Shown here: positions 8,119 to 18,374 of the stretch, piece by piece | Layout of the letters: each line of letters begins with the position of its first letter | How positions within the stretch are numbered: the first letter of the stretch is position 1 | Program-made: the position numbers and the translations under genes | The notes under the pieces: model-generated | Seen by the model: only the letters and a program-made list of their open reading frames with translations | What the model was told of the DNA's origin: nothing | Databases searched by the model: none | Assembly: GCA_004026145.2 (NCBI GenBank) | Contig: CP034976.1 | Location: 1,904,585-1,968,584 of the forward strand | Origin: Takifugu bimaculatus | Taxonomy: Eukaryota; Chordata; Actinopteri; Tetraodontiformes; Tetraodontidae | Length of the DNA stretch: 64,000 nt | Direction of reading: 5' to 3'

Positions 8119-11100
8119 ATGAGTAGTTTTAAGATTGGGAGCTTAAATATAAACGGAGGCAGAGAAGAGAAGAAGAGAGTTTTAGTGTATGAAACAATGA
8201 TTTTAAAGAAGATTAATGTCATGTTTTTACAAGAAACTCACAGTGACGTTTTTAAAGGAAGCTGATTGGTGCAGGAGATGGGAGGGGAGGGTGGTTTTAA
8301 GCCACGGCACAGCCCTCAGTGCCGGGGTGGGGATCCTCTTCTCTAAGAGTTTTAACCCAACATCTTTTACTGTTGATCATGTTGTTCAAGGAAGGTGCCT
8401 TTTAATCACGGCCCAGTTTGACCAGTACAGTGCTGCTTTTATTAATGTGTCTGCTCCCAACAGCGGTGCAGAGAGGAAGACCTTTTTAGAGACACTCAAC
8501 AACAAACTCCAGGGGTGTGGTTCTGTCGATTATTTATTCTTGGGTGGTGATTTTTACTGCACTGAGGATGAGGTCTTAGACCGGAACCATGCCGAGCCGC
8601 ATCCGTCCTCGCAGCAGGTCCTGAGGCAGCTGGTCTACTCCCATGGTCTGGTGGACGTGTGGAGAAGGTCTCACACAGGCTGCAGACAGTTTACGTGGTC
8701 CCACGTTAGAGAAGATAGGGTGTCTTTAGCTCGTTTAGATCGCTTTTACTGTTTTAAACATAATTTTAATGTGTTTAAATCATCTAATATTGTGCCGGTG
8801 GGTTTTACTGATCATGCTTTGGTTTTATGTGCTGTTTTTATTAACAACATTTTACCAAGAAGCGCTTACTGGCATTTTAATTCAGTTTTAACATCTGATG
8901 TAGGTTTTTAAAGATGCTCTTAGTTATTTTTGGGCTGGTTTTAGGCAGAGAAGGGGCGGTTTTAGCTGCCTAAAACAGTGGTGGGACTACGGAAAGACAC
9001 AAATCAGAATGTTGTGTCAGCAGCACACTCTCAATGTTACTCGTCACGTCACCGGATCCATCAGGGATCTGGAAACTGAGATTGTGGAGCTCGAACGTTT
9101 GAATGAGTCCACAGGAAACGGAGGATCTATTGGAATCCTCAAGACCAAAAAGATGGCTTGAGCCAACCTGCTAGGTGCCAGAGCACAGGGTGCCCTGGTC
9201 CGGTCCAGAATCCAGAACATCTCGGAGATGGATGCACCCTCCAGTTTCTTCTTTGGCCTTGAGAGGAAGTCTGGGCAGAGGAAGCTGATCCACTCCTTGC
9301 TGTCGGACACAGGGCAGGAGCTGACCGACCCGGGGCAGATCAGGAGGAGAGCGGTGGGGTTTTATGCTTCCTTGTACAAGACCGATTTTAAAGACGACAA
9401 AGACTGTTTTAATGGTTTTAGTGCTTTTAGTCAAGGACTGCCCAGGGTCTCCAGGGAGACCAACCACCGAATGGAGCGCCCGTTCACGGCACAAGAACGA
9501 AAGGCCCCGGGCATCGACGGTCTCTCGGTGGAGTTTTACAAGGCTTTCTGGGACATCCTCGCTCAAGACGTCCTAGAAGTCTTTAACGAGAGTCTCGCCA
9601 CCGGTTCCCTACCACTGTCCTGCAGGAGAGCCGTCATCACCCTCCTGCCGAAGAAAGGGAACCTGCAGGACATAAAGAACTGGCGCCCTGTGTCCCTCCT
9701 CTGCACGGACTGCAAGATCCTCTCCAAGGCCTTGGCCATCCGGATGAGGGAGGCAATGGAGCAGGTCATCCATCAGGACCAGACGTACTGCGTACCTGGC
9801 AGGTCAATGGTAGACAATGTCTGCCTCATTAGGGATGTTTTGGAGGTCTCCAGTTCATTGGGGATGAGTGCTGGTCTACTTTCTTTAGATCAAGAAAAGG
9901 CTTTTGACCGTGTTGAACACAACTTCCTGTGGAGAACCATGGAGAGGTTTGGGTTCAGGGCTGGTCTGATAGCCAGGATCCAGGTACTGTACAGTAACAT
10001 TGAGAGTGTCCTGAAGGTCAATGGCAGCTTGTGTGCTCCTTTTAGAGTGTGTAGAGGTGTCCGACAGGGCTGTGCTCTGTCTGGGATGCTCTACGCGCTC
10101 TCCCTGGAACTCAAGGTCTAACCTGGAGGAGGGATGGCCTTAAATATCTTGGAGTGTACCTGGGAAATGAACGCATGGTAGAAAAGAACTGGGAGAATGT
10201 TGTTGAAAAGGTCGAAGAGAGATTAAAGAAATGGAGGTGGGTGCACTCCGAGATGTCATTCAGAGGAAGAGTTTTAATTATTAACAACCTAATAGCCTTG
10301 CTACTGTGGCACCGTTTGGCCGGTTTAGAGCCACCACCAGGCCTGCTGTCCCAGATCCAGGTGAAACTGGTTAACTTCTTCTGGGACGGCTACCACTGGG
10401 TGCCACAGTCAGTCCTGTTTTTATCCAGAGACCAAGGGGGCCAGGGCCTCATCCACCTGGCCAGTAGAACAGCCACCTTCAGGCTACGGTTTGTGCAGAG
10501 GTACCTGACTGGACCTCCTGACTTAGTGTGGAGGGATGTGGCCAGCTGCTTACTCAGACGTGTGAGCAACTTGGGACTGGATGCTGCTCTGTTTTTTAAC
10601 TGATTTCCAAAGTTTAAATTTAAGGGGTCTGCCAGCTTTTTATCGGAGTGTTTTTAAATCCTGTGCTCTTTTTAAATGGAAGAAGATCCAGGAGTCCAGC
10701 TCTCTGCACTGGCTGTTGAAAGAGCCCCTGGTTCACGGTGGCAGACTGGATGTCTGCAGCAGCGCCATGCCCGGTCTGATGGTGGCGCTGTGTGGCTCCA
10801 GGACTGTACACTGAAGCAGCTGGTGGAGGCAGCCGGTCCGGCACTGGCTGACGCCCAGGCCCTAAGGGGCTACGTTTGCTGGGGCTACGTTTGCTACGGG
10901 TGGTGGAGAGGACCCTGGAGCTGTGGAGGAGGAGGCTCTCTGTGAGAGAGAGAAGTCTTCTCCGGCGGTACGGCGGAGGGAGAGCTGAGTCGGACCCCAC
11001 GGACATCTTCCCCGACTTCCAGCTGAACCCTGGATGCGAGGAGCTCAGCGGGCCTCTCCTGAAGGCCCTCTGCAAGGACAAACTGGGCCTCCACGGAACT

Positions 11101-11762
11101 AACAATAAGACTATATATGTGAACATTGTAAAGACAATCATTGGACAGGGGCTACTCAATAGAGCGGCCTCTGTGTGGACAGACAAGCTGGGGGAACACA
11201 GTCCACAATGGAGGGTCCTATATAAACCCCCTATCAAAAAGAGGACCGGGGACCTCCAGTGGAGGATCCTACATGGAGCTGTGGCACTAAATGTCTACCT
11301 CTCTCGATTGGACCCCCGCAGTGTCGGATCAGTGCCCGTTCTGCCCAGGGCGAGAGACTGTTTCACACGTACAGTGAGTGTGAACGACTCACTGTACTTT
11401 TTAATGTTTTAAAAGGTGTTTTTAATGGTTTTAATGAAACGTTCTCTGTCAGAGGTTTTATCTATGGAGCAGGGTACAGGAAAGCTGCTCAAAACAAATG
11501 GCATATTTGTGGAGAAGCCAAGATGGCAATCTATATCTCCAGAAAAAACAAAATCGAGAAAAACGGAGATTGTGAGGCCACCTCAGTGTGGCGTGGTAAC
11601 ACCCGGTGCAGGCTGAGGTTGGAGTTTGGTTTTTATAAAATGATGAATGACCTCAGCCGATTTTGTGAAATATGGTGTTACAATGATGTTCTCTGCACTG
11701 TGAAAGAAGACAATTTACAATTTGCACAACCCATTATGTATAGTTGTATCGCTGTTTTATAG
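8119..11762 (+). pseudogene. LINE ORF2 (endonuclease / reverse transcriptase), multiply broken
   Basis: Starts MSSFKIGSLNINGG. The endonuclease runs to about 8911: NVMFLQETHSD, then a frameshift at ~8255, GGDFYCTEDEVLDRNH where the family normally has GGDFN, and FTDHALV. After another frame change the linker continues at 8912-9220, with a stop at 9160. The reverse transcriptase frame (9228-10121) has GIDGLSVEFYKAFW, LLSLDQEKAFDRVEH and RQGCALSGMLYA, then jumps at about 10121 to LKYLGVYLGN. The catalytic YADD block and its surroundings are deleted. Further frameshifts lie near 10590, 10805, 10880 and 11350, the last at the CPFC zinc motif. The C-terminal part ends MYSCIAVL. Confidence 0.8.
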
Positions 11763-11860
11763 TATTTATTTATTCATGTTATTGTTGATTTCGTGTTCTG
11801 AACAGCGCGCTTGTGCCCCTGTGTAAACTTGTAAATAAAGTATTTTTGTAAAATAAAAAA

Positions 11861-11962
11861 TCTCTGTCTCTCTCTCTCTCTATATATATATATCTATATC
11901 TCTATATATCTATAGAGATATAGATATATCTATATATATATACTGTATATATATATATATAT
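11861..11962. repeat. (TC)n then (TA)n repeat after the LINE
   Basis: TCTCTGTCTCTCTCTCTCTC continues into TATATATA / TATCTATA repeats to about 11962. The TC part is probably the far side of the target microsatellite. Confidence 0.85.
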
Positions 11963-12123
11963 TGCTTACGAAGGTGAACAACGTTTGTGTTTTAATGTCC
12001 AGAGGAAATTTCTGATTCACTCATGAGAATGGCATTAGGAGTTCATGTTAATTTTCATGGAAAAACACATCTTTACCAAAGTTACTGTGCATACATAAGC
12101 TGTTATTTTACATTATTCTATAG
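11963..12123. other. Short unannotated stretch
   Basis: AT-rich sequence between the LINE flank and the coiled-coil gene's last exon; it may be the 3' UTR of that minus-strand gene. I see nothing further in it. Confidence 0.4.
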
Positions 12124-14283
12124 TCAACTACAATCTGCCATGTCTCTAAAGATGTCCTCATCCTCTGGTGGTTTCTGCAGGTGTGGGAAGACCTCAAGTA
12201 ATTGTTGGCACAGTGGACAGTGGATTTCATCTTTTTCTCATGAATCTGCTGCAAGGCCTGTGGAAAGACCTGGTTTGCTGACAACCCTCGATGGCTGGAG
12301 AAGCTGCCGAACCGTTCATCATCAGAGCAGATCAAAGACAGCGTTCTGTAGAACCAGCCACTGAAACAGCAGCGCTAGTGGGAATGCTAGTTTTGTTGTT
12401 TTTCTCCAATTGTATTTAGTCTTTTAGTTGAATATTTATGTCAGCAATTAAGTCATCAGAAATCTACCCCCAATGTGCCTACGACACATCGACTGAAAGC
12501 ACTTTCTGACTTTCCTGTCTTGTTGAAGCATCTGTGGTCCCACTCAGTTGCTCTAACTTAATTTTATTACACCTATTCAACATTTATAAAAAGCTCAGTG
12601 TGTCCTATTTCTGTGGTAATTGTTCATTTTGCTGGAGATGGACTTAAAAGGATGCACAGATTGAATGGTAAAATGGCTAGCACAATAAAATATCAATGTA
12701 TTTTAATTATAACATGACAAAATGACAAAAATGACAATGCATAAAATAAAAAAGCAGATGCACATGGGGGTGTGAACACCTACATCTTCTGCTGGATTCA
12801 AAGAGTGTTTAGATGTTTTACATTTTTAAATAAGGATGCAAATAATTTGAGCAGTCTGAAATTATTGAATTACAATATTAATGTAACAACTCCTTTTAGG
12901 ATCCCACAATTATGTTGTGAATTACTTCAGCATAAAAAAATCCCCAAAAACTAAAAGCCATTAGATCCATAGAACATTTTTTCCAGGACAACTTCTGCAT
13001 TTATGAAGCCCCGTGATTTCAGGAAACAGTCTTCTTCAGACCAGTGGCCCAAAAGGAGTCTCTGAGTTTAGGATTAGGGGAAGGGAATGGGTTTACTCTT
13101 GGTGGAACGGCCGAGGGGAGGGGTCCAGAGCCGGGCGGCAAGGCAGAGGTACCGATGAGGGGCGAGCGGCAGACGAGTCGAGGCCAGGCAGAGGAGTCGA
13201 AGCCGGGGAAGCAGATTATAGCTGGAGCCACGGAGGCAGAGTGCGTGGTCGGAGACAGGAAGCAGGCAGGTTTCCTGGGGAACAGGCGAGGGAGGCAGGA
13301 TGAAGACAGGCAGGTCTGGGATGAGCTGCAGCGGAGCCGACAGGTGAGTGGAGTTGGCCTGATGAGGTGGGAGTGGCTGACAGGTAGAGTGGAAAACTAC
13401 TGAGGGCAGGAAGCAAGGAAAAGAGTTGGGGTTCACTTTTTCCAAAATTTTAGAATCCTGCTCCAGACCCCTTTCTTCTTCTTCTTTTTCTCCTTCTTTT
13501 CAATGTAGTTCTGATGAAAGGAGGAATTGGTTTTAGTTTTCACATCCACACATTTAAACTTCCAAAACCAGGAGTGACGGGACAAACAAATCTGCGGCTG
13601 CTTACCCAAAGCTGCTGGAGTTGCTCTTGGAAGCGCTCAGTTTCCTGCTTCCTCTCCTCCTCTTGCTGTTTGCGCAGGGTCTCTTGTTCGTGGAGTTTCT
13701 CCTCCAGCTCTGACTGGTGTTTTCTCCACCGCTGAGCTTCGGTCTGCCAGGACTCGATCACCGTGGTCAGCTGCTTCTTCAAGCAGTCGTCCCTCTCTTC
13801 CCTCATCCCTCTCTCAAGCTGCTGTCTCAGCCTCTCCTCTCTCTCACGCATCTCACGCTGGTCCTTCTCTCTCTCCTCCAGGAGCTTCCTCTGGAATTCT
13901 TCCTGCACACCAATGAGCCTCTGCCTCATCCACGCCTCCATCTGCTGTTCTTTTTCTGAGAATTGCAGTTTCAGAGCCTCTTCTTTCTTGGAGAGCTCTA
14001 CGTGGTCTCCGTGCTCCGGACTCTGGTGGCTGTCATTGGTTCCACTGCGCAACTTCTCCTCCAGATCAGAGCACTTGTCTTGGCTGACTGTGAGATCAGC
14101 CCTTGCCTGGTTCAGCTGGGTCAGGGCGTCCATATGAGCCACTGTTCTTATCTGGCGCCTTTTGGTGCTCCGGCTCAACTGCTCGTCCTTCTCAGCCAGC
14201 TGTTCTTTTAGCTGCCTGACTTCATGCTGAAGCTCCGTCACTGACCTCAGCAGCTTTTTGTTCTCTTCCTGTATCTTCTCCAT
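12124..14283 (-). CDS. Coiled-coil protein with a C-terminal CPLC motif (unrecognised)
   Basis: The main exon, 14283-13606, gives 226 residues from MEKIQEENKKLL, almost all heptad-type coiled coil rich in E, K, Q and R, and ends at a GTAAGC donor in phase 0. A good candidate for the last exon is 12248-12124, after a TTGCAG acceptor. It is 125 bases, one short of the 126 needed. With one extra A in the AAAAA run near 12232 it would end IHCPLCQQLLEVFPHLQK...DMADCS and stop. As assembled the frame is therefore broken there, by a homopolymer error or real decay. Other exons may lie outside these two. The gene is divergent from the IQ-motif gene, so a shared ciliary or centrosomal promoter is conceivable. 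I do not recognise the protein and the exon pairing is inferred. Confidence 0.5.
12310..12424. repeat. Segmental repeat A, copy 1
   Basis: AACCGTTCATCATCAGAGC through CAGCAGCGCTAGTGGGAATG to the CCAATTGTATTTAGTCTTT string recurs at 14504-14617 with few changes. In copy 2 it is directly joined to repeat B; here the two are separated by ~460 bases. Confidence 0.85.
12425..12888. other. Extra 464 bases between repeats A and B
   Basis: AT-rich, no recognisable coding potential. It is either an insertion into copy 1 or sequence deleted from copy 2; I see no clear terminal repeats. Confidence 0.5.
12889..13011. repeat. Segmental repeat B, copy 1
   Basis: AACTCCTTTTAGGATCCCA through GAATTACTTCAGCATAAAA to ATTTATGAAGCCC recurs at 14618-14745. 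Confidence 0.85.
13012..13605. other. GC-rich intronic block
   Basis: Between the two exons of the coiled-coil gene. 13070-13400 is G/A-rich with repeated AGGCAGG and GAGTCGA words and looks like a dispersed fish repeat; 13405-13600 is ordinary intron. No coding signal on either strand. Confidence 0.4.
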
Positions 14284-14503
14284 TGGTCTTCCTGTTCTTC
14301 CTTTTTTGTTTAAAATGTAGATCACTTTAGCAGCTTCTGTTATGTTATTTTGTTATGCTGTTTCACTAACACAAGTAGATAGTTTTAGTATATTAGGATT
14401 TATATTTAGGAGTAGAGCTTTAGTCTTTGATGTTGTGCCTTTAATGTCATTTTTTGTCAGGCTTTGACAAGGCTTTCTGGTTTTGTCAGGCTTTAAAAGT
14501 TTT

Positions 14504-14745
14504 AACCGTTCATCATCAGAGCGCATCAAAGACAGTGTTCTGTAGAACCAGCCAATGTAACAGCAGCGCTAGTGGGAATGCTAGTTTTGTTTTTCTCCAA
14601 TTGTATTTAATCTTTGGAAAAACTCCTTTTCGGATCCCAGAATTATGTTGTGAATTACTTCAGCATAAAAAAAATCCCCCGAAACTAAAATCCATTCGAT
14701 CCATAGAACATTTTTTCCAGGACAACGTCTGCATTTATGAAGCCC
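14504..14745. repeat. Segmental repeats A and B, copy 2 (contiguous)
   Basis: Copy of 12310-12424 joined to a copy of 12889-13011 in the same order and orientation. It lies upstream of the coiled-coil exon, so the 13012-14503 interval is bracketed by a direct duplication. Confidence 0.85.
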
Positions 14746-15075
14746 ATAATTGATATTTTAAATCATAGAAAATATGAATAGCGCCTGTAAATAGATTTAA
14801 AAGGTTTTTATAATCAGATCATTACATTCTCTGAAACAATTAATACAGAAATTGTAAATATTCCAAAAAATTAATCACCAATAGGCACAGCCAGAATCTT
14901 TTTCCTGAACACAAATCGCATTCTTTAAATTCGGTATTTCTTGAACATTTTACGGCATTAATGTTAGAATGTTTTATTTTACACAATAAAATCAAGAGTA
15001 AAAACAAATTTTTCCATTCATGTACATTTTATTTCCGTCATTGTGTGAACACTCGTAATACGATCTTCTGGCGCC
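14746..15075. other. AT-rich upstream region
   Basis: Intergenic sequence between the duplicated segment and the divergent promoter. No gene, repeat or RNA seen. Confidence 0.4.
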
Positions 15076-15089
15076 GTTACCATGGCGAC
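15076..15089 (+). promoter_or_regulatory. RFX X-box (GTTACCATGGCGAC)
   Basis: An almost perfect palindromic X-box: half sites GTTACC and GGCGAC with a 2-base AT spacer (consensus RYYRYY-N1-3-RRNRAC). RFX factors drive ciliary genes from X-boxes close to the transcription start. It lies about 60 bases before the end of the first, noncoding exon (GTAAGT donor at 15148) of the IQ-motif ciliary gene, so position and target agree. Confidence 0.75.
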
Positions 15090-15243
15090 GTAAACTTCCG
15101 TCTTCCTGGAAGCTCGAGCTTTCTACAGCTCGAAAAGATTCCACTGCGTAAGTATCGTCTTGATCTTACGCTACTCAAAATTCGGATACTTACATTTTAG
15201 GTTTTATGTTTTACTTTTACCCTTCTGCATGAGTGTCACCCCA

Positions 15244-15280
15244 ACCCCCCCCCCCCCCCCACCCCCCCACCCCACGTGGG
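15244..15280. repeat. Poly-C tract in intron 1
   Basis: C-run interrupted by single A bases (15244-15280). On the opposite strand the G-runs could fold as a quadruplex. Confidence 0.85.
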
Positions 15281-15573
15281 GGTCCCGTCAGATCACGTGT
15301 CTGTAGGCCTAAACACCACAGAACTTGCAGGAATGATTTGGGGTTAGGCCATTAATGACAGTTATGGGCTATGACCAGTGAGAAGAACTGAATGGGACAG
15401 GCCTTGAACAGTTCACACGGATCATTTTCTGTTAGCCCCATCTCCATTTGACCTTTGATCTTTCACTTTTCAAGAGAGCTTTGATTCAAAATAACGGATT
15501 ACAAGCTACGTTAAACTGTGCAACTGCCCGCTACAGTACTGCGATCCGTTAACGTCAACCACCGTCAGCATCT

Positions 15574-17712
15574 ATGGAAAGTAACACAGAATGTGTCAAA
15601 GTAAGTTATTGGACACCTGATTCTCCTGGTTGGCTGCTGATCACATCTGGCCAGACCTTGGATACACACGCACACGCACTGGCACGCACGCACATGCATG
15701 CATGCAGAGGTGGAGAGGGGTGTAACTATATAGTACATATAAATGACCGGGTTGTTTTCCTGGTCCTGGCAGGAGAGGCAGCCTGAGAGTGACTCTTCGG
15801 CTGGAAGCGACCAGTGGCCGGAGGCCTGCAGCCAGGCCCAGCCCGCCTGTTGCGACCCCTCCTCATCTTGGCGTTCCAGCCAAACAGGAGCTAACTTGGA
15901 TGACAGAAGGTACCGAGGTGTCTCGGTTGAACACAATTGATCCTTTTCTTTATCTTTAAATAGGAACCTACAGTATACAAACTATATACTGAGCATTATT
16001 AAGAATCCAGACCCATCAGTTCGTTCTGTCCAGCATGCTGTCCCGGACTCAGAGACTCAGACTGGAGGCTGCACACGAGGAGTGCAGAGACGATCTTGTC
16101 CTGTTGGAACTCAGTCTCTCAGTGCAGATCAGCAAGCTTCATGGTCCTGCAGCCGCAGAGGTGAGTCAGACTTTGGTCATTGAACATTATCTTGATTAAC
16201 CTGCCCACGTTTTGTATTCTTCCATGTGTGTGTCCGTGTCCAGGAAAAGTCCAGGCTGATCAAAATGAGGAATGACTGGTGGGTACAGAGGACGGTGGAC
16301 GACAGACACGGCTGCAGTTTTATGAACTGAGTGTGTGATTTGTCTGTCTTCAGTCAGCTCATTTTGCAGCAGATATACCAGCTGCTCTCAGAGTTGGAGA
16401 AGAATCGGGGTTTCCATTTCATGCAGAGAGAAGAAGACATAGAGCGAAGACGCGCTGCTGAGAAAGCTCGGTCAGTGTGCAGGAAGACCGGCCTGCACCG
16501 GGACCTGTCCTGGCTCCTCATATTAACCAGCTCTTTCACCTAGTTTGAATCCTTCAATCCCCATCAAAACAACCTTTTGATGAAATAACTTCCTGCTTTG
16601 GGTGATGGGCCAAACATTTGGAGGGACACGTCCTGTTTTGTCTTCACAGTGAGGAAACCAAAAAGCTGGAGGAGGCGAAACAAAAGATGATAGCAGAGAA
16701 GATGCAGGAACTGCAGGTGAGGAAGACCCATTAAGAATGAATAAAAAAATAAAGTTTCCAGAAACAGAGCAGATGTCTCAGAGTTCTGTCTCTCTGTCAG
16801 GACATGGACAAAGTTGTTGCAGGGTTGAACCGTCAGCTGGCTGAGCTGTCGGAGAGTATCTACAACAAGAGGAAGAGTCTGGAGCTGATGAGGAAAGACA
16901 GGATGGAGACCAAGGAGCTCCTGAGGGACAAGCTGGAGGTACATCCAGTCGTCCTCTGACTGAACAGCACAAAGTGTCATCTTCTGTCCCCCCTTTCTGA
17001 AATATACTGTTGTCATGGCAGCGGCTGAACAAAGAGATGAAGGAGACGAGGGCTCAGGTGGTAACTCTAAACTTCCAGAAGAAGCTTTACAGGGTCGGTG
17101 AAGCAACGTGACTCTTTATCTCAGTTATTCTGTGAGGTGAAGCTGATGAAGACGCATCGCACCTCCTCCTTTTATTTCAGGAGGCGCAGGAGCGGCAGGA
17201 GCAGTGGGAGGAGGACGCCAAGCAGATGCTGCAGGAGAAGGAGCAGGAGTTGAACACCATAGGCTGCAGGAAAACCCTGAACTTTGACAAGCTGTCAGAG
17301 CTGAGCAGCGCGGTGAGTTTAGATGCTATTGCGGATGATGCTAAGCGAAAGCGCTGATGCTAGTTAGGATGCACAGCCGCTGTGAAATCACGTTTAATAA
17401 CTGAACTAATATGGTTTAGATTCTGGAGATGCAGCAGGTGGTGATCGAGGACAGGGAGGAGCAGGAGAGGCTGCGGCAGCAGGAGGAGCTGGCCAAGACC
17501 GCAGCCAAGGTAAGAAGAGTTCAGGAACGTGTGGATCCAGGGCCGATCAGCTGTCAAATTCCTGTTAAGTGAATCACTCGTCATTAACCTGGGCTTTGAC
17601 CCTGCAGGTCCAGGCCTGGTGGAGGGGCTGCATGGTCCGTCGCAACCTCGGCGCCTACGGGAAAAAAGAGGAACCCAAAAAAGGCAAAAAGAAGAAGAAA
17701 GGGAAGAAGTGA
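15574..17712 (+). CDS. iqcg: IQ-motif coiled-coil protein, dynein regulatory complex DRC9 (IQCG)-like
   Basis: Eleven coding exons join in phase: 15574-15600, 15773-15909, 16034-16160, 16244-16278, 16354-16470, 16650-16716, 16801-16938, 17022-17093, 17181-17312, 17420-17509, 17608-17712 (1047 bases, 348 residues). The N-terminus is short and polar; the rest is coiled coil (RLRLEAAHEECRDDLVLLEL, QLAELSESIYNKRKSLEL). The C-terminus has an IQ motif, VQAWWRGCMVRRNLG, then a lysine-rich tail (KKGKKKKKGKK). DRC9 is a subunit of the nexin-dynein regulatory complex of motile axonemes; its IQ motif binds calmodulin. A noncoding first exon ends at 15147 and an X-box lies upstream. AATAAA is at 17851-17856. 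At 348 residues it is shorter than mammalian IQCG (~440), so an N-terminal exon may be missed. The related IQCD (DRC10) is the main alternative. Confidence 0.7.
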
Positions 17713-17865
17713 ATATGTTCTTATATAATTTCAGAAAATCCTGAAATATTTCACACACACCCAAACACACTCACAATGGGTCAGCTGTCTTTAAATCTTA
17801 TATTTAGAGATATACAGTTTGTAAAAATGTTACTTATGTTGCATGTAAACAATAAATGGTACTTA

Positions 17866-18374
17866 TCAAATCAATCTTTATTTTCAGTATTTAGCATCTG
17901 TTGCAGTCCAGATTGTTTCTAGGCGCTTTCCAGAATCCCAGGGCCTGACCCCCAACAAGCAACAGCAGCAAGGAAAACTCCCCTTTAACAGGAAGAAACC
18001 TTGAGCAGGACCAGGCTCATATAGGGGGACCCTCCTGCTGATGAGGGGGGCTGGGTAGAGAGAGAAGAGAAGGAGAGGAGAGGAGAGGAGAGGAGAGGAG
18101 AGGAGAGGAGACTCCCATACCTGGACAGGGAGCTGGTTCCAAAGCAGGGGGGCCTGGTAGCTAAATGCTCTGCCCCCCATTCTACTCCTATGAGACTCTG
18201 GGAACCACAAGTAGACCAGCATTCTGAGAGCGGAGCGGTCTATTGGGCTGATAAGGTGTCACTAGCTCCTCCAGGTAGGATGGAGCTAGGCCTCTGAGGA
18301 CCTTGTAGGTCAGAAGAACAATTTTAAAAATTATCCTAGATTTAATTAAGAGATGCCAGTACAGGAGTTATGTG
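17866..18374 (-). mobile_element. L2-like LINE, 3' part (ORF2 end and 3' UTR)
   Basis: Read leftwards it encodes HITPVLASL, then IVLLTYKVLRGLAPSYLEEL, RMGGRAFSYQAPLLWNQL, then the 3' UTR found all over fish genomes (a GAGAG-rich run at 18060-18110 and the AGGAAAACTCCCCTTTAACA segment) and a tail of ATTGATTT type. It is the continuation of the fragments at 21535-21650 and 22021-22250. The element was split by the plus-strand LINE at 18375-21525. It ends tail-to-tail with the IQ-motif gene. Confidence 0.75.

Larger units (their letters stand above)
6326..11860 (+). mobile_element. Tx1-clade LINE (Kibi-like), full length but dead
   Basis: A non-LTR retrotransposon with a 5' UTR (6326-6525), ORF1 (6526-8040), a broken ORF2 (8119-11762) and a 3' end with AATAAAG near 11832. 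The ORF order, an RRM-like/CCHC ORF1 and an ORF2 with an AP endonuclease, a reverse transcriptase and a C-terminal CPFC-type zinc motif fit the Tx1 group of L1-like elements. Members of that group are known for inserting at fixed targets (U2 and 5S RNA genes, TC or TTC repeats). TC runs on both sides suggest a TC-targeting family such as Kibi of fishes; the family name is from memory. The element is inactive: several frameshifts, an internal ORF2 deletion and an altered endonuclease motif. Confidence 0.75.

Noticed and set aside
13012..13445. Overlapping GC-rich open frames of 96-123 residues
   Set aside because: Open on both strands because of G/A-rich repeated words; lies in the intron of the coiled-coil gene.
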